Shown: in pieces, positions 18,230 through 28,060 of the stretch
Layout: every line of letters begins with the position of its first letter
Position numbering within the stretch: position 1 is the stretch's first letter
DNA from: Alphaproteobacteria bacterium
GTDB lineage: Bacteria; Pseudomonadota; Alphaproteobacteria; Caulobacterales; Aquidulcibacteraceae
Direction: 5' to 3'
DNA length: 64,000 nucleotides
Assembly (NCBI GenBank): GCA_026400735.1
Contig: JAPLOL010000138.1
Span: forward strand, 62,001 to 126,000
Made by a program: the position numbers and the translations under genes
Notes under the pieces: model-generated
Told to the model about the DNA's origin: nothing
What the model saw: only the letters and a program-made list of their open reading frames with translations
Databases searched by the model: none

Positions 18230-18273
18230 CCGCTCGCTAACCAAACTGGCCCGATTTCTTAACCTCGCGTTTA
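18226..18273 (+). promoter_or_regulatory. Two imperfect TTAA-N7-TTAA (CtrA-like) elements
   Basis: TTAA-N7-CTAA starts at 18226 (overlapping the preceding stop codon) and TTAA-N7-TTTA starts at 18259, about 26-70 bp before the next gene. CtrA, the cell-cycle regulator of this order, binds TTAA-N7-TTAA. Each element has one mismatch, so this is only a candidate. Confidence 0.25.
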
Positions 18274-18298
18274 GTCCTGAGGCGAGGGCGGGGAAGTC

Positions 18299-19906
18299 AT
18301 GTCGCTTTTGTATGCGGTCGTATTTGCGAGCCGCTGCCGCTCAAACCATCACCGCCTCGCGGTCGATGCATTGCGACATCTGCAAAGCCCGGACGCCGAG
18401 CGTTGGCGCAACCTGCTGCTGCATTACCACGCCGATTATCTCGCGGGCGCCAAGGCGCCCGACGAGGTGTTCAAGGATTTCAAAAACCACGTCCTTCACG
18501 TCCGCGAGAAGGAGTGGGGCGGCGCGATCGAGTCTTGCGAGGAATGGTATCGACGCGCGGTGCGCGCGATGGCGGCGAAAGATTGGAAGCAGGCTGCATA
18601 CTCAGCTGGCGTGATGAGCCACTATTATGTCGACCCGATCCAACCGTTCCATACGCACCAAACTGAAGAAGAGAACGTCATCCACCGCGCCGTCGAGTGG
18701 AGCTTCTCCAAATCATACACGACGTTCCAACGCATTCTCGAAAGTGATCAGGGCGGCTATCCTAAGATGGACGCGCCGGGCGGCGAGAAGTGGCTGGCGG
18801 AAATGGTGCGCGCCGGCGCCAAGCTGTCGAACCAATATTACGAGACAGTGATCGATCACTACGACTTCGCGAAGGGCGTGAAAGATCCGCCTGCCGGTCT
18901 CGACCAAGAATTGAAAGACACGATCGCCAAGCTCGTGGGCCACGCCGCCGTTGGTCTCGCGCGCATTCTCGATAAAGCATTTGAAGAGGCCGCCGTGCGT
19001 CCGCCACGCCTTGGCGACGATCTGCAAGGCTTTTTCCTGGCGCTTGAAATTCCGATCCAAGCTGTGCTGAAGACGCTCGATAACGCTGCTGCGCGCAAGG
19101 AAGTCGAAGCGCAGTTCGAGGAATATCGCAAAACCGGCAAAGTGCGCACCACACTTGGAGAAGACGATAAGGCCGTGCGCGAGATGCACGCGCTCGAAGT
19201 TTTGAAGACTCCGCTCTCGAACCTCGACGCCAAGTGGCCACGCGAGATTGGCGCGAAGGCTGGCGAAGGCGCAGCGCCGCGTGTTGCAAGCGGTAAGGCG
19301 CCAGCGATCCCGCGCGCGAAGCAAGTACGTACGATTGATGTTGGTCCAAAGGTCGAGCCGCAAACGGCGGCGCCGCCGCAGCCGAGGTCGCAGCCGCAGC
19401 AAATGCCGCGCGAATTGCCCGAGGGCGCCCCGTTAGCGAAGCGTGAGAAGACGTTGCCGAAATTCACGCTGAATGAGGGTGCGCCTGTTGTCCAAGCGCC
19501 TTCGATTGGGCCGAAGACAGCGAAGCGTCTTGAGGCTGTCGGCGTGAAAACCATCGCTGACCTCCTGGCGCTTAACGCAGAAGAGGGCGAGCAGCAGATT
19601 GATGCCCGTCACATCTCCGCGAAGGTCATCCGCGATTGGCAGGCGCAAGCTTTGCTGGCGTGCACGGTGCCGGGCATGAAGTCACGCGAGGCGCAGGCGC
19701 TGGTCGCGTGCGGCGTCCAGGATGCGCACGAATTGGCCGAGAGCGATGCGTCGCATCTGTGCGAAGGCGTCGCCCAATGGGGCTTGTCGGATGAAGGTCA
19801 GCGCGCGTGGGGCACTGCGCCGGCGCCGACGGCAGACGATGTCGCGACTTGGATCGAGCGCGCCAAGCGCGCGATCCAGGACGGCAAGTCGAACGTCGCG
19901 GCTTAG
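18299..19906 (+). CDS. Zinc-dependent phospholipase C-fold protein fused to DUF4332 (HhH)
   Basis: A 535-residue protein with three parts. Residues 1-290 have the all-helical zinc-PLC/S1-P1 nuclease fold: His at 44, SHYYVDPIQPFH with His108, Asp112 and His118, and HRAVE with His129 and Glu133, the expected HxxxD...H...HxxxE zinc set. Residues 320-395 are a Pro/Lys-rich linker. Residues 400-530 are a DUF4332 domain with two helix-hairpin-helix repeats (PSIGPKTAKRLEAVGVKTIA and CTVPGMKSREAQALVACGV). No signal peptide is seen, so it is predicted cytoplasmic. Helix-hairpin-helix domains usually touch DNA, which makes a nuclease more attractive than a lipase; substrate unknown. Confidence 0.75.
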   Translation: MSLLYAVVFASRCRSNHHRLAVDALRHLQSPDAERWRNLLLHYHADYLAGAKAPDEVFKDFKNHVLHVREKEWGGAIESCEEWYRRAVRAMAAKDWKQAAYSAGVMSHYYVDPIQPFHTHQTEEENVIHRAVEWSFSKSYTTFQRILESDQGGYPKMDAPGGEKWLAEMVRAGAKLSNQYYETVIDHYDFAKGVKDPPAGLDQELKDTIAKLVGHAAVGLARILDKAFEEAAVRPPRLGDDLQGFFLALEIPIQAVLKTLDNAAARKEVEAQFEEYRKTGKVRTTLGEDDKAVREMHALEVLKTPLSNLDAKWPREIGAKAGEGAAPRVASGKAPAIPRAKQVRTIDVGPKVEPQTAAPPQPRSQPQQMPRELPEGAPLAKREKTLPKFTLNEGAPVVQAPSIGPKTAKRLEAVGVKTIADLLALNAEEGEQQIDARHISAKVIRDWQAQALLACTVPGMKSREAQALVACGVQDAHELAESDASHLCEGVAQWGLSDEGQRAWGTAPAPTADDVATWIERAKRAIQDGKSNVAA

Positions 19907-20310
19907 ATTTTCAACATCGTCAGCACGATCGCGGCGATCAGCACTGGCGCGATGAACGCGGTGAGTCCGGACGCGACAATGCGCGCCGTCTTGATCACGC
20001 GGTGACCTTTGAGCGGCTTATCTTCGCGCGGCGCCAGCGCGAACTTGCACATGAATGCAAAGATGCCGCCGACTGCTGCCGTGGCTGCGCCGGCAATCGC
20101 GCCGGCCATCAAGGCTGCAATCGCCGAGGCGAAGGCGATGAGGCCCAGGATACCGTGCCCGGAATTCATCACATGTTTCACAAGACGTTCGGCGCGGCCC
20201 GCGTCGAATTGCTTGAACGCCACTGGCGCAAGCACGAACGAGAAGAGCGAGATCCAGCCCAGCGAGGCGCCGGCGAGAATGATTGCGGTTGCTTGTGCGA
20301 TCGGTTCCAT
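19903..20310 (-). CDS. DUF4149-like integral membrane protein
   Basis: A 135-residue protein with four hydrophobic segments (residues 5-28, 52-70, 72-90 and 108-132). The N-terminal LGWISLFSFVLAPVAFKQFD and the following AERLVKHVMNSGHG are like the TMEM205/DUF4149 family (membrane proteins with an N-terminal FxxxVAPxxF element). Function unknown. It overlaps the 3' end of the convergent DUF4332 gene by 4 bp. Confidence 0.65.
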   Translation of the reverse strand: MEPIAQATAIILAGASLGWISLFSFVLAPVAFKQFDAGRAERLVKHVMNSGHGILGLIAFASAIAALMAGAIAGAATAAVGGIFAFMCKFALAPREDKPLKGHRVIKTARIVASGLTAFIAPVLIAAIVLTMLKI

Positions 20311-20473
20311 GCCTGACGCCTAACATGAGTCGCCTGGGAGGCGTGTAATGTTGGAAACATCGCCGATCGTTGCGACATCGCGCTGAACTCCGCGCCCGCG
20401 CTCAAGTATTTTGAACCTGCGTTAACGGCCGCGGCTCACACTTGTGGTCGGTCGATAGCGGGAACCCGTGCAT

Positions 20474-21400
20474 ATGCCCGGTAAGCGCATCAAATGGGCG
20501 ACGAAGCTCGCTTACCTTGAACTGCTCCGGCGTCTGCCAGACGCTGCTGCGGTCAATCTCGACTATTTCCGTGTGTTCGGGCGCTTTCCAAATCTCGCGA
20601 ACCCGCAGCTCTTCTCCGAGAAGATGCAATATCTGAAGTTGCAGGATCACGATCCGCGTACGCCTGCGCTTGTCGATAAAGTGCAGGTGAAGGATTTCGT
20701 CGCCAACGCGATAGGGGACGAGTGGCTTATCCCAACGCTCTGGCATGGTGAGCATCTCACGCAAGAAATTCTGAGCGATTTGCCGAAGCCGGCAGTGGTG
20801 AAAGCCAATCACTCAAGCGCGCAAGTGAAGTTCGTCACCGCGAATTCGAATCTGAGTTCGGTCGCGCAAGAAGCGAATGGCTGGCTGAATTATGATCACC
20901 ATCTCGTTCACCGTGAGTGGGCGTATGGGAACGTAAAGCGCCAACTTCTGATCGAGCCGTTCATTGGCGAAGGACGGGCGCCGGATGATTATAAGTTCTG
21001 GGTGTTCGATGGCGTGGTGCGTTTCATTCAAGTCGATCACGCACGCTTCAGCAAACATACGCGCCAATTCTATTCGCCATCCTGGACCCGGCTCGATTTG
21101 AAGATGAACTATCCGGACGCGCCGGCGAATGTCCCGGAGCCGGCGCATCTTGGTTTTATGCTGGAAGCCGCATCGAAGCTTGCGGAGGGCTTTCGGTTCG
21201 TGCGCGTCGATCTCTATGACACGCCGCAAAAGCCGTTGTTCGGAGAGATGACCTTCTCCCCGGAGGCGGGGCTCTGCCGGTTTGAGCCGGCAGGTTTTGA
21301 TCTCGAGCTTGGCGAGAGCTGGTCCTATCCCGAAGCGACAAACGAAGTCGCGCAACTGCGCTCGTTCGCCGACGCCTTCAAGTTGCGGGCCGACGAATGA
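20474..21400 (+). CDS. TupA-like ATP-grasp family protein
   Basis: 308 residues from the ATG at 20474 (a GTG at 20468 is in frame). The order LFSEKMQYLKLQDHDPRTP, VKDFVANAIGDEWLIPTLW, VVKANHSSAQVKFV, DDYKFWVFDGVVRFIQVD, then FRFVRVDLYDTPQKPLFGEM and SPEAGLCRFEP matches the TupA-like ATP-grasp family, whose members attach polyglutamate or sit in polysaccharide loci. The ATP-grasp acidic residues in VRVDLYD and GEMTFSPEAG are kept. The substrate is unknown. It overlaps the next gene by 4 bp (ATGA), so it forms an operon with the two DUF5985 genes. Confidence 0.75.
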   Translation: MPGKRIKWATKLAYLELLRRLPDAAAVNLDYFRVFGRFPNLANPQLFSEKMQYLKLQDHDPRTPALVDKVQVKDFVANAIGDEWLIPTLWHGEHLTQEILSDLPKPAVVKANHSSAQVKFVTANSNLSSVAQEANGWLNYDHHLVHREWAYGNVKRQLLIEPFIGEGRAPDDYKFWVFDGVVRFIQVDHARFSKHTRQFYSPSWTRLDLKMNYPDAPANVPEPAHLGFMLEAASKLAEGFRFVRVDLYDTPQKPLFGEMTFSPEAGLCRFEPAGFDLELGESWSYPEATNEVAQLRSFADAFKLRADE

Positions 21401-21660
21401 TCGGCCCGTTACTCGTCTATCTGCTGTGCGTAGTGACATGCGCGACATGCACGTTTCTGATGACGCGCGCTTGGCGGCGGACAGGTACGCGTCTGCTGTT
21501 TTGGTGTGCGCTCTGTTTTTTCTTTCTGACCATCAACAGCATTCTCGTCGTGATCGACGTGATCCCGACGCCGGAAACCAATCTGCTTGCGTACCGCCAG
21601 ATTGCCTCGCTTGCGGCGGTGGCCGTACTCATTCACGGCTTCATGTGGGAGATTAAGTGA
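21397..21660 (+). CDS. DUF5985 family membrane protein (first of two)
   Basis: An 87-residue protein with three hydrophobic segments (residues 3-23, 30-54 and 66-84). It begins IGPLLVYLLCVVTCATCTFL and contains CALCFFFLTINSILVVIDVI, the usual look of DUF5985. Function unknown. It overlaps the ATP-grasp gene upstream and its TGA abuts the GTG of the second copy. Confidence 0.7.
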   Translation: MIGPLLVYLLCVVTCATCTFLMTRAWRRTGTRLLFWCALCFFFLTINSILVVIDVIPTPETNLLAYRQIASLAAVAVLIHGFMWEIK

Positions 21661-21924
21661 GTGTTTCCGCACTCTGACTTCTTCGCCGGCATGATCACGA
21701 TGGGCTATCTCGTAGCCTCAGCGTTCTTCTTGCGGTTTTGGGTGCGCACATCGGACACGCTTTTCATCGCGTTTTCGGTTGCGTTCCTGTTGCTAGCGAT
21801 CAGCTCGGCGCTGACGTCGCTGCTGTCGCTGCCCTTCGAGGAGCGTTCTTGGCTCTACTTGATCCGGCTCGCCGCCTTTGTGCTGTTGATCGCCGCTATT
21901 CTCGGCAAGAATTTCCGCAAATAG
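21661..21924 (+). CDS. DUF5985 family membrane protein (second of two)
   Basis: An 87-residue protein starting with GTG directly after the previous stop (no gap). Three membrane segments: GMITMGYLVASAFFLRFWV, LFIAFSVAFLLLAISSALTS and LYLIRLAAFVLLIAAILG. It is a distant paralogue of its neighbour with the same length and segment layout; the two probably form a heteromeric membrane unit. Function unknown. Confidence 0.7.
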   Translation: MFPHSDFFAGMITMGYLVASAFFLRFWVRTSDTLFIAFSVAFLLLAISSALTSLLSLPFEERSWLYLIRLAAFVLLIAAILGKNFRK

Positions 21925-21963
21925 CTGATTGCCAGCGCGGCTCCGCTCGCCCATGTGGGCGGG

Positions 21964-22851
21964 ATGCCGAACTATGCTTTCGAAACTGTAGACGTGTTCA
22001 CGGATAAGCGCTTCGGTGGCAATCCGCTCGCGGTTTTCAAGGATGCCCGCGGCCTATCGGCTGAGGAGATGCAGAAGCTTGCGTTCGAGTTCAATCTGAG
22101 TGAGACGACGTTCGTTCTGCCGCCGGAAGACGCAGCCAACACGGCGCGCGTGCGGATTTTCAATCGCACCACCGAGATGGCGTTCGCTGGGCATCCGAGT
22201 ATTGGCACTGCCTATGTGATGGCGCGCGCTGGTCTCGCGCGCGGTGAAGACCTGCGTCTCGAAGTGCCTGCAGGCATTGTCGCTGTTGAGATTGAGCGTG
22301 ATGCTGAGGGCGAGGTGAGTGGCGGGAAAATCACGGCGCCACAACCGCTTTCCACCGGCGCTGAATTTTCCGCTGATCTCATTGCGCAATGCCTTGGGCT
22401 CGCGCCGACCGACATCGTCACCGAAACGCACGCGCCGATCCTCGCCTCTATGGGCAACCCATACATCTTTGCCGAAATTCGCCACGACGCGATTGGACGC
22501 TGCGTACCGGACATCAGCGCGTTCCGCCGCGCGCTCGCCAGCCGCGAAGATCTGGGCAACCGGTTCTCAATCTTCGTCTACACGCGCGATGGCGCGAACA
22601 TCCGCGCGCGAATGTTCGCGCCGATCTCCGGCACTTGGGAGGATCCCGCAACTGGCAGCGCCAACGCGCCGCTCGCGGGGCTCCTGCTGCGGCACAGCCC
22701 TGCGAATGCGAACGCCTTCACTGTCCGCCAAGGCGAAGAAATGGGCCGGCCAAGTGTTTTGCGCATTGCAGCAAGCCGTAGCGGCGGGGACATCACGGCC
22801 ACCGTCGCAGGCCAGTGTGTGCCGGTTTTCCGCGGCGAAGCTCTGCTCTGA
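21964..22851 (+). CDS. PhzF family isomerase/epimerase
   Basis: 295 residues from the ATG at 21964 (a GTG at 21955 is in frame). The PhzF fold, related to diaminopimelate epimerase, is shown by YAFETVDVFTDKRFGGNPLA, the catalytic Glu in EFNLSETTFVLPP, NRTTEMAFAGHPSIGTAYVM and SGTWEDPATGSANAPLAG. Most such stand-alone genes are not in phenazine clusters and their substrates are unknown; no phenazine genes are present here. It begins 39 bp after the DUF5985 pair and might be cotranscribed. Confidence 0.9.
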   Translation: MPNYAFETVDVFTDKRFGGNPLAVFKDARGLSAEEMQKLAFEFNLSETTFVLPPEDAANTARVRIFNRTTEMAFAGHPSIGTAYVMARAGLARGEDLRLEVPAGIVAVEIERDAEGEVSGGKITAPQPLSTGAEFSADLIAQCLGLAPTDIVTETHAPILASMGNPYIFAEIRHDAIGRCVPDISAFRRALASREDLGNRFSIFVYTRDGANIRARMFAPISGTWEDPATGSANAPLAGLLLRHSPANANAFTVRQGEEMGRPSVLRIAASRSGGDITATVAGQCVPVFRGEALL

Positions 22852-22933
22852 GGTTCTCCCAGCGGCGCTTAGCGGATGACGTCCGCGCCGCCGCCTGCTA
22901 GCGGTAACGCATAAAATTCGAGGGACATCCTTC

Positions 22934-24058
22934 ATGACCTACGCAGCGATCACAGGCTGGGGCAAATGCATGCCGCCGGCCACGCTCACCAACGCCGACC
23001 TCTCCACTTTTCTCGACACGAACGACGAATGGATCGTGTCGCGCACCGGCATGAAGGAGCGTCGCGTCAGCCACGTCACCGCAAGCGAGATGGCGACCAT
23101 CGCTGCAAAGCGAGCGCTCGCGTGCGCTGGCCTCGATGCGAAGGACGTTGATCTCATCGTCTACGGCAGCTGCAGCAACGACGAGCAAGTGCCGAACTCA
23201 AGCTCTGGCGTGCAGGCGGCGATTGGCGCGACCAAGGCCGCGTCGATGGACGTCAACACGGCGTGCACGAGCTTCCTCTACGCGCTCTCGACCGCCACGG
23301 CGATGATCCGCACCGGTGTGGTGAAGAACGCGATTGTCATCGGCGTTGAATGGATTTCGCCGTTCATGGATTGGGACAACCGTAACGTCGCGGTGCTGTT
23401 CGGTGATGGTTGCGCGGCAGTTGTCGTGCAAGCAAGCGATAAGGAAGAAGGCGTTCTCGGCGAACAGCTCGGCTGCATCGCTGAGGCGCGTCAGACATTG
23501 CGCGTGCGCGGGATGGGCACGGCTTACGTCAATCGCGGCATCACTATGGGTGATACCGAGTGGGATTTTGACGGCCAGGAAATCTTCAAGCGCGCCGTCA
23601 ACGGCATGGTGCAAGCGAGCCATGCGGTGATGGCAAAATGCGGGGTAACCGCCGACGACATCGATCTCGTAGTGCCGCACCAAGCTAACATGCGCATCAT
23701 CGAAGCTGTCGTGACCCGCAGCGGTGTGCCGATGGATAAGGTCATGCTCACGGTTGAGCGCTACGGCAATATGAGCGCCGCCACCGTGCCCGTCGCGCTC
23801 GCAGAAGCGCTGGAAGAGGGGCGCGTGAAGCCCGGCGCGCTCATTCTCATGCCGGCGTTCGGCGCTGGACTCACCGTGTGCGCACACTTGGTGCGCTGGG
23901 GCGATCGCGTGACGCCGCTTGGCACAACCGATGCCGATCTGCCCGCGAACAAACGCACCGCGCTCGACATCATCAACGGCATCCGCAGCGGCAAGACCAA
24001 CGCGAAGGAGCGTTCAGGTGAGGGGCTGCGGAATTTGAAGTTCGTGGAGCAGCTCTAG
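22934..24058 (+). CDS. 3-oxoacyl-ACP synthase III family protein
   Basis: A 374-residue thiolase-fold condensing enzyme. The catalytic triad of KASIII is present: Cys111 in VNTACTSFLYAL, His249 in VPHQANMRII and Asn279 in RYGNMSAATV; DEWIVSRTGMKERR is the usual N-terminal signature. It has about 40 extra residues at the C-terminus (ADLPANKRTALDIINGIRSG and beyond) compared with housekeeping FabH. With no plsX, acpP or fabD beside it, it is more likely an accessory KASIII than the essential fabH. An AGGGA ribosome site precedes the ATG. Confidence 0.85.
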   Translation: MTYAAITGWGKCMPPATLTNADLSTFLDTNDEWIVSRTGMKERRVSHVTASEMATIAAKRALACAGLDAKDVDLIVYGSCSNDEQVPNSSSGVQAAIGATKAASMDVNTACTSFLYALSTATAMIRTGVVKNAIVIGVEWISPFMDWDNRNVAVLFGDGCAAVVVQASDKEEGVLGEQLGCIAEARQTLRVRGMGTAYVNRGITMGDTEWDFDGQEIFKRAVNGMVQASHAVMAKCGVTADDIDLVVPHQANMRIIEAVVTRSGVPMDKVMLTVERYGNMSAATVPVALAEALEEGRVKPGALILMPAFGAGLTVCAHLVRWGDRVTPLGTTDADLPANKRTALDIINGIRSGKTNAKERSGEGLRNLKFVEQL

Positions 24059-24090
24059 TTACACGCACGCGGGCGAGGGAGGCGGTAACG

Positions 24091-24417
24091 ATGTCGAATG
24101 CTGGGGCGGTTGTTGCTGCGCTACGTTTGCGCAAGGAGCGCGAGATCGTCGCGGCTCTGCGCGAACACGGTGCGGTGTCTGAAAAGACGGCGATATCGAT
24201 TGAGAGGAAGCGCGGCTTTGAGCTGCGCGTTATGCGAAGCTTGCTGAAGCACGGTGCGGTCAAGGAGGCGGCTTCCAGCGCATTCTACCTGGATGAGGCC
24301 GCCTATGACGACATGCGCGCCAAACGACGTTCAAGAGGCATGGTCGTGGCGGTCATCAGTGTCGTTTTGCTCGGCGCCGTGGCCATTCTCCTGGCGTCGA
24401 ACGTTTTGCCCCTGTGA
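24091..24417 (+). CDS. Small single-span membrane protein of unknown function
   Basis: A 108-residue protein. Residues 1-80 are charged and helical and read like a winged-helix domain (LRKEREIVAALREHGAVSEK, then AVKEAASSAFYLDEAAYDDM); residues 83-105 form one membrane segment (GMVVAVISVVLLGAVAILLA). I do not recognise a family. GGAGGCGG before the ATG at 24091 supports the start. It lies 32 bp after the KASIII gene and before the katG promoter. Confidence 0.6.
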   Translation: MSNAGAVVAALRLRKEREIVAALREHGAVSEKTAISIERKRGFELRVMRSLLKHGAVKEAASSAFYLDEAAYDDMRAKRRSRGMVVAVISVVLLGAVAILLASNVLPL

Positions 24418-24435
24418 GTTCCGCCAAAGGCTCCG

Positions 24436-26702
<2,267 letters not shown>

Positions 26703-26725
26703 CGTAAACGTACTCAAAGTGCGGG

Positions 26726-26755
26726 AAGGGCGGCGCAGCAATGTGTCGCCCTTTT
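26726..26755 (+). terminator. katG terminator with GNRA loop
   Basis: AAGGGCGGCGCA (26726-26737), loop GCAA, TGTGTCGCCCTT (26742-26753): a 12-bp stem (two G-T pairs) followed by TT. Nearly the same hairpin ends the next gene at 28033-28060. Confidence 0.8.
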
Positions 26756-26779
26756 GCGTGCCGTCGTTTCCCGGTGGGG

Positions 26780-26984
26780 GTTGTAACATCGTAAGCCTGC
26801 GCTATGTCAGGAGAGCCAGGCCGGGCCCCTCTGGCGGTTCGATGCGCACCATCGACCGTGATGTCGGACTGGAGGATTGCGAGTGAGCGGCGCTAAGCCC
26901 CTCAGGTCCACGGCCCGCCGGTAACGCGCTTTCGCCCGCAATTCGTCAGTCACATTCCGGCGCCTTCAAGCGCCGGCTTCAGAC
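26780..26984 (+). ncRNA. Structured leader of the TerC-family gene, candidate riboswitch
   Basis: The roughly 200 nt before the TerC gene hold several stems: CCAG/CTGG flanking a GC-rich core at about 26816-26834, GGTTCGATG/CATCGACC at about 26836-26857 with one bulge, and a perfect CCGGCGC (26957-26963)/GCGCCGG (26970-26976) hairpin 9 bp before the GTG at 26985 and 24 bp before the ATG at 27000. TerC genes are often under manganese (yybP-ykoY) riboswitches, but the GGGGAGUAG core of that family is not seen here, so the identity is open. Confidence 0.35.
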
Positions 26985-26999
26985 GTGCGGACGGAGCAA

Positions 27000-28025
27000 A
27001 TGGATTTAATTTTCACTGAATTCGCTGGGCAGCCGATTTGGCTTTGGCTCAGTTTTCTTGGCGTCGTCGGGCTTTTTCTCTGGGTCGATCTTGGCCTGAT
27101 CAACAAACGCGATGGCGTCATCTCGCCTGGAAAAAGCGCAATGATGTGGGCGGGCTTCGCATCGCTCGCGATGCTGTTCGGACTCTACGTCTACTACATC
27201 TACCAGCCCGACGCGGCCTTCTATAACTCGCCGGACAATCTCAATCAGCAAGCCGTAATCCAATATTTCACCGGCTATCTGCTCGAAACGGCGCTCGCGT
27301 TCGACAACATCTTCGTCATCTCGCTGATCTTTACGTACTTCGCCGTGCCGCGCGAATATCAACACCGCGTGCTCTTCTGGGGCATCTTGGGCGCCATCGT
27401 TTTCCGCGCGCTGTTCATCTCCGCCGGCGCGGCGGTGGTGAACTCGTGGACGTGGGTGCTTTACTTCTTCGCCGCTTTTTTGATGTGGACAGGCTGGCGC
27501 ATGCTCAGCAGCGGCGAGCAGCACATGAACCTTGAGGATAACCGCATCCTGAAGTTCGTGCGCAAGCACATGAAGGTGACGGAGCGTATCGACACGCACA
27601 ATTTCTTCGTGCGTCAAACCGATCCGAAGACGAACCGCCTAGCGCTGTTCGCAACGCCGCTGTTTTTGGCGCTGATCATGGTGGAAGCTGCGGACATCGT
27701 GTTTGCGGTGGACTCGGTGCCGGCGATTTTCGCGGTCACACGCGATCCATTCATCGTCTACACGTCGAACATCTTCGCCATCCTGGGCCTGCGTTCGATG
27801 TATTTCATGCTCGCAGCCGCGGTGGAGCGCTTCGCTTACCTAAAGTACGGGCTCTCGCTCGTGCTCGTGCTGATCGGCGTGAAGATCATCTGGAACTTCG
27901 GTTTGTCGAAGGAGCTCGGGTGGTTGCCGTATCTCGAACCGCACTGGGCGCTGATCGGCACGTTGGGCCTAATCGGTGGCGCGATCCTCTATTCGCTCTA
28001 TCGCACCCGCAAAACCGCGCATTGA
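27000..28025 (+). CDS. TerC/Alx family membrane transporter
   Basis: 341 residues from the ATG at 27000 (GGAG at 26993-26996, tight spacing; an in-frame GTG at 26985 would add five). Eight or nine membrane segments are visible, with the family's acidic motifs LETALAFDNIFVISLIF and VEAADIVFAVDSVPAIFA, whose Asp residues line the presumed metal path. Members export manganese or other metals (E. coli Alx, tellurite-associated TerC). A structured leader precedes it and a GNRA-loop terminator follows. Its position behind katG could reflect a joint role in oxidative stress, which is inference. Confidence 0.9.
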   Translation: MDLIFTEFAGQPIWLWLSFLGVVGLFLWVDLGLINKRDGVISPGKSAMMWAGFASLAMLFGLYVYYIYQPDAAFYNSPDNLNQQAVIQYFTGYLLETALAFDNIFVISLIFTYFAVPREYQHRVLFWGILGAIVFRALFISAGAAVVNSWTWVLYFFAAFLMWTGWRMLSSGEQHMNLEDNRILKFVRKHMKVTERIDTHNFFVRQTDPKTNRLALFATPLFLALIMVEAADIVFAVDSVPAIFAVTRDPFIVYTSNIFAILGLRSMYFMLAAAVERFAYLKYGLSLVLVLIGVKIIWNFGLSKELGWLPYLEPHWALIGTLGLIGGAILYSLYRTRKTAH

Positions 28026-28032
28026 ACGAGAG

Positions 28033-28060
28033 AAGGGCGGTGCAGTAATGCGCCGCCCTT
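28033..28060 (+). terminator. TerC-gene terminator with GNRA loop
   Basis: AAGGGCGGTGCA (28033-28044), loop GTAA, TGCGCCGCCCTT (28049-28060): a 12-bp stem with one G-T pair, almost identical to the katG terminator. It overlaps the 3' end of the convergent acetyltransferase gene by 2 bp, so it may also act on that strand. Confidence 0.7.

Noticed and set aside
22934-24058. Housekeeping fabH
   Set aside because: No plsX/rpmF/acpP context and a C-terminal extension of about 40 residues; kept as a KASIII-family protein without a symbol.
26780-26984. Manganese yybP-ykoY riboswitch in front of the TerC gene
   Set aside because: The conserved GGGGAGUAG core and CAACAUAC-type loop are not visible, so I list only an unassigned structured leader.
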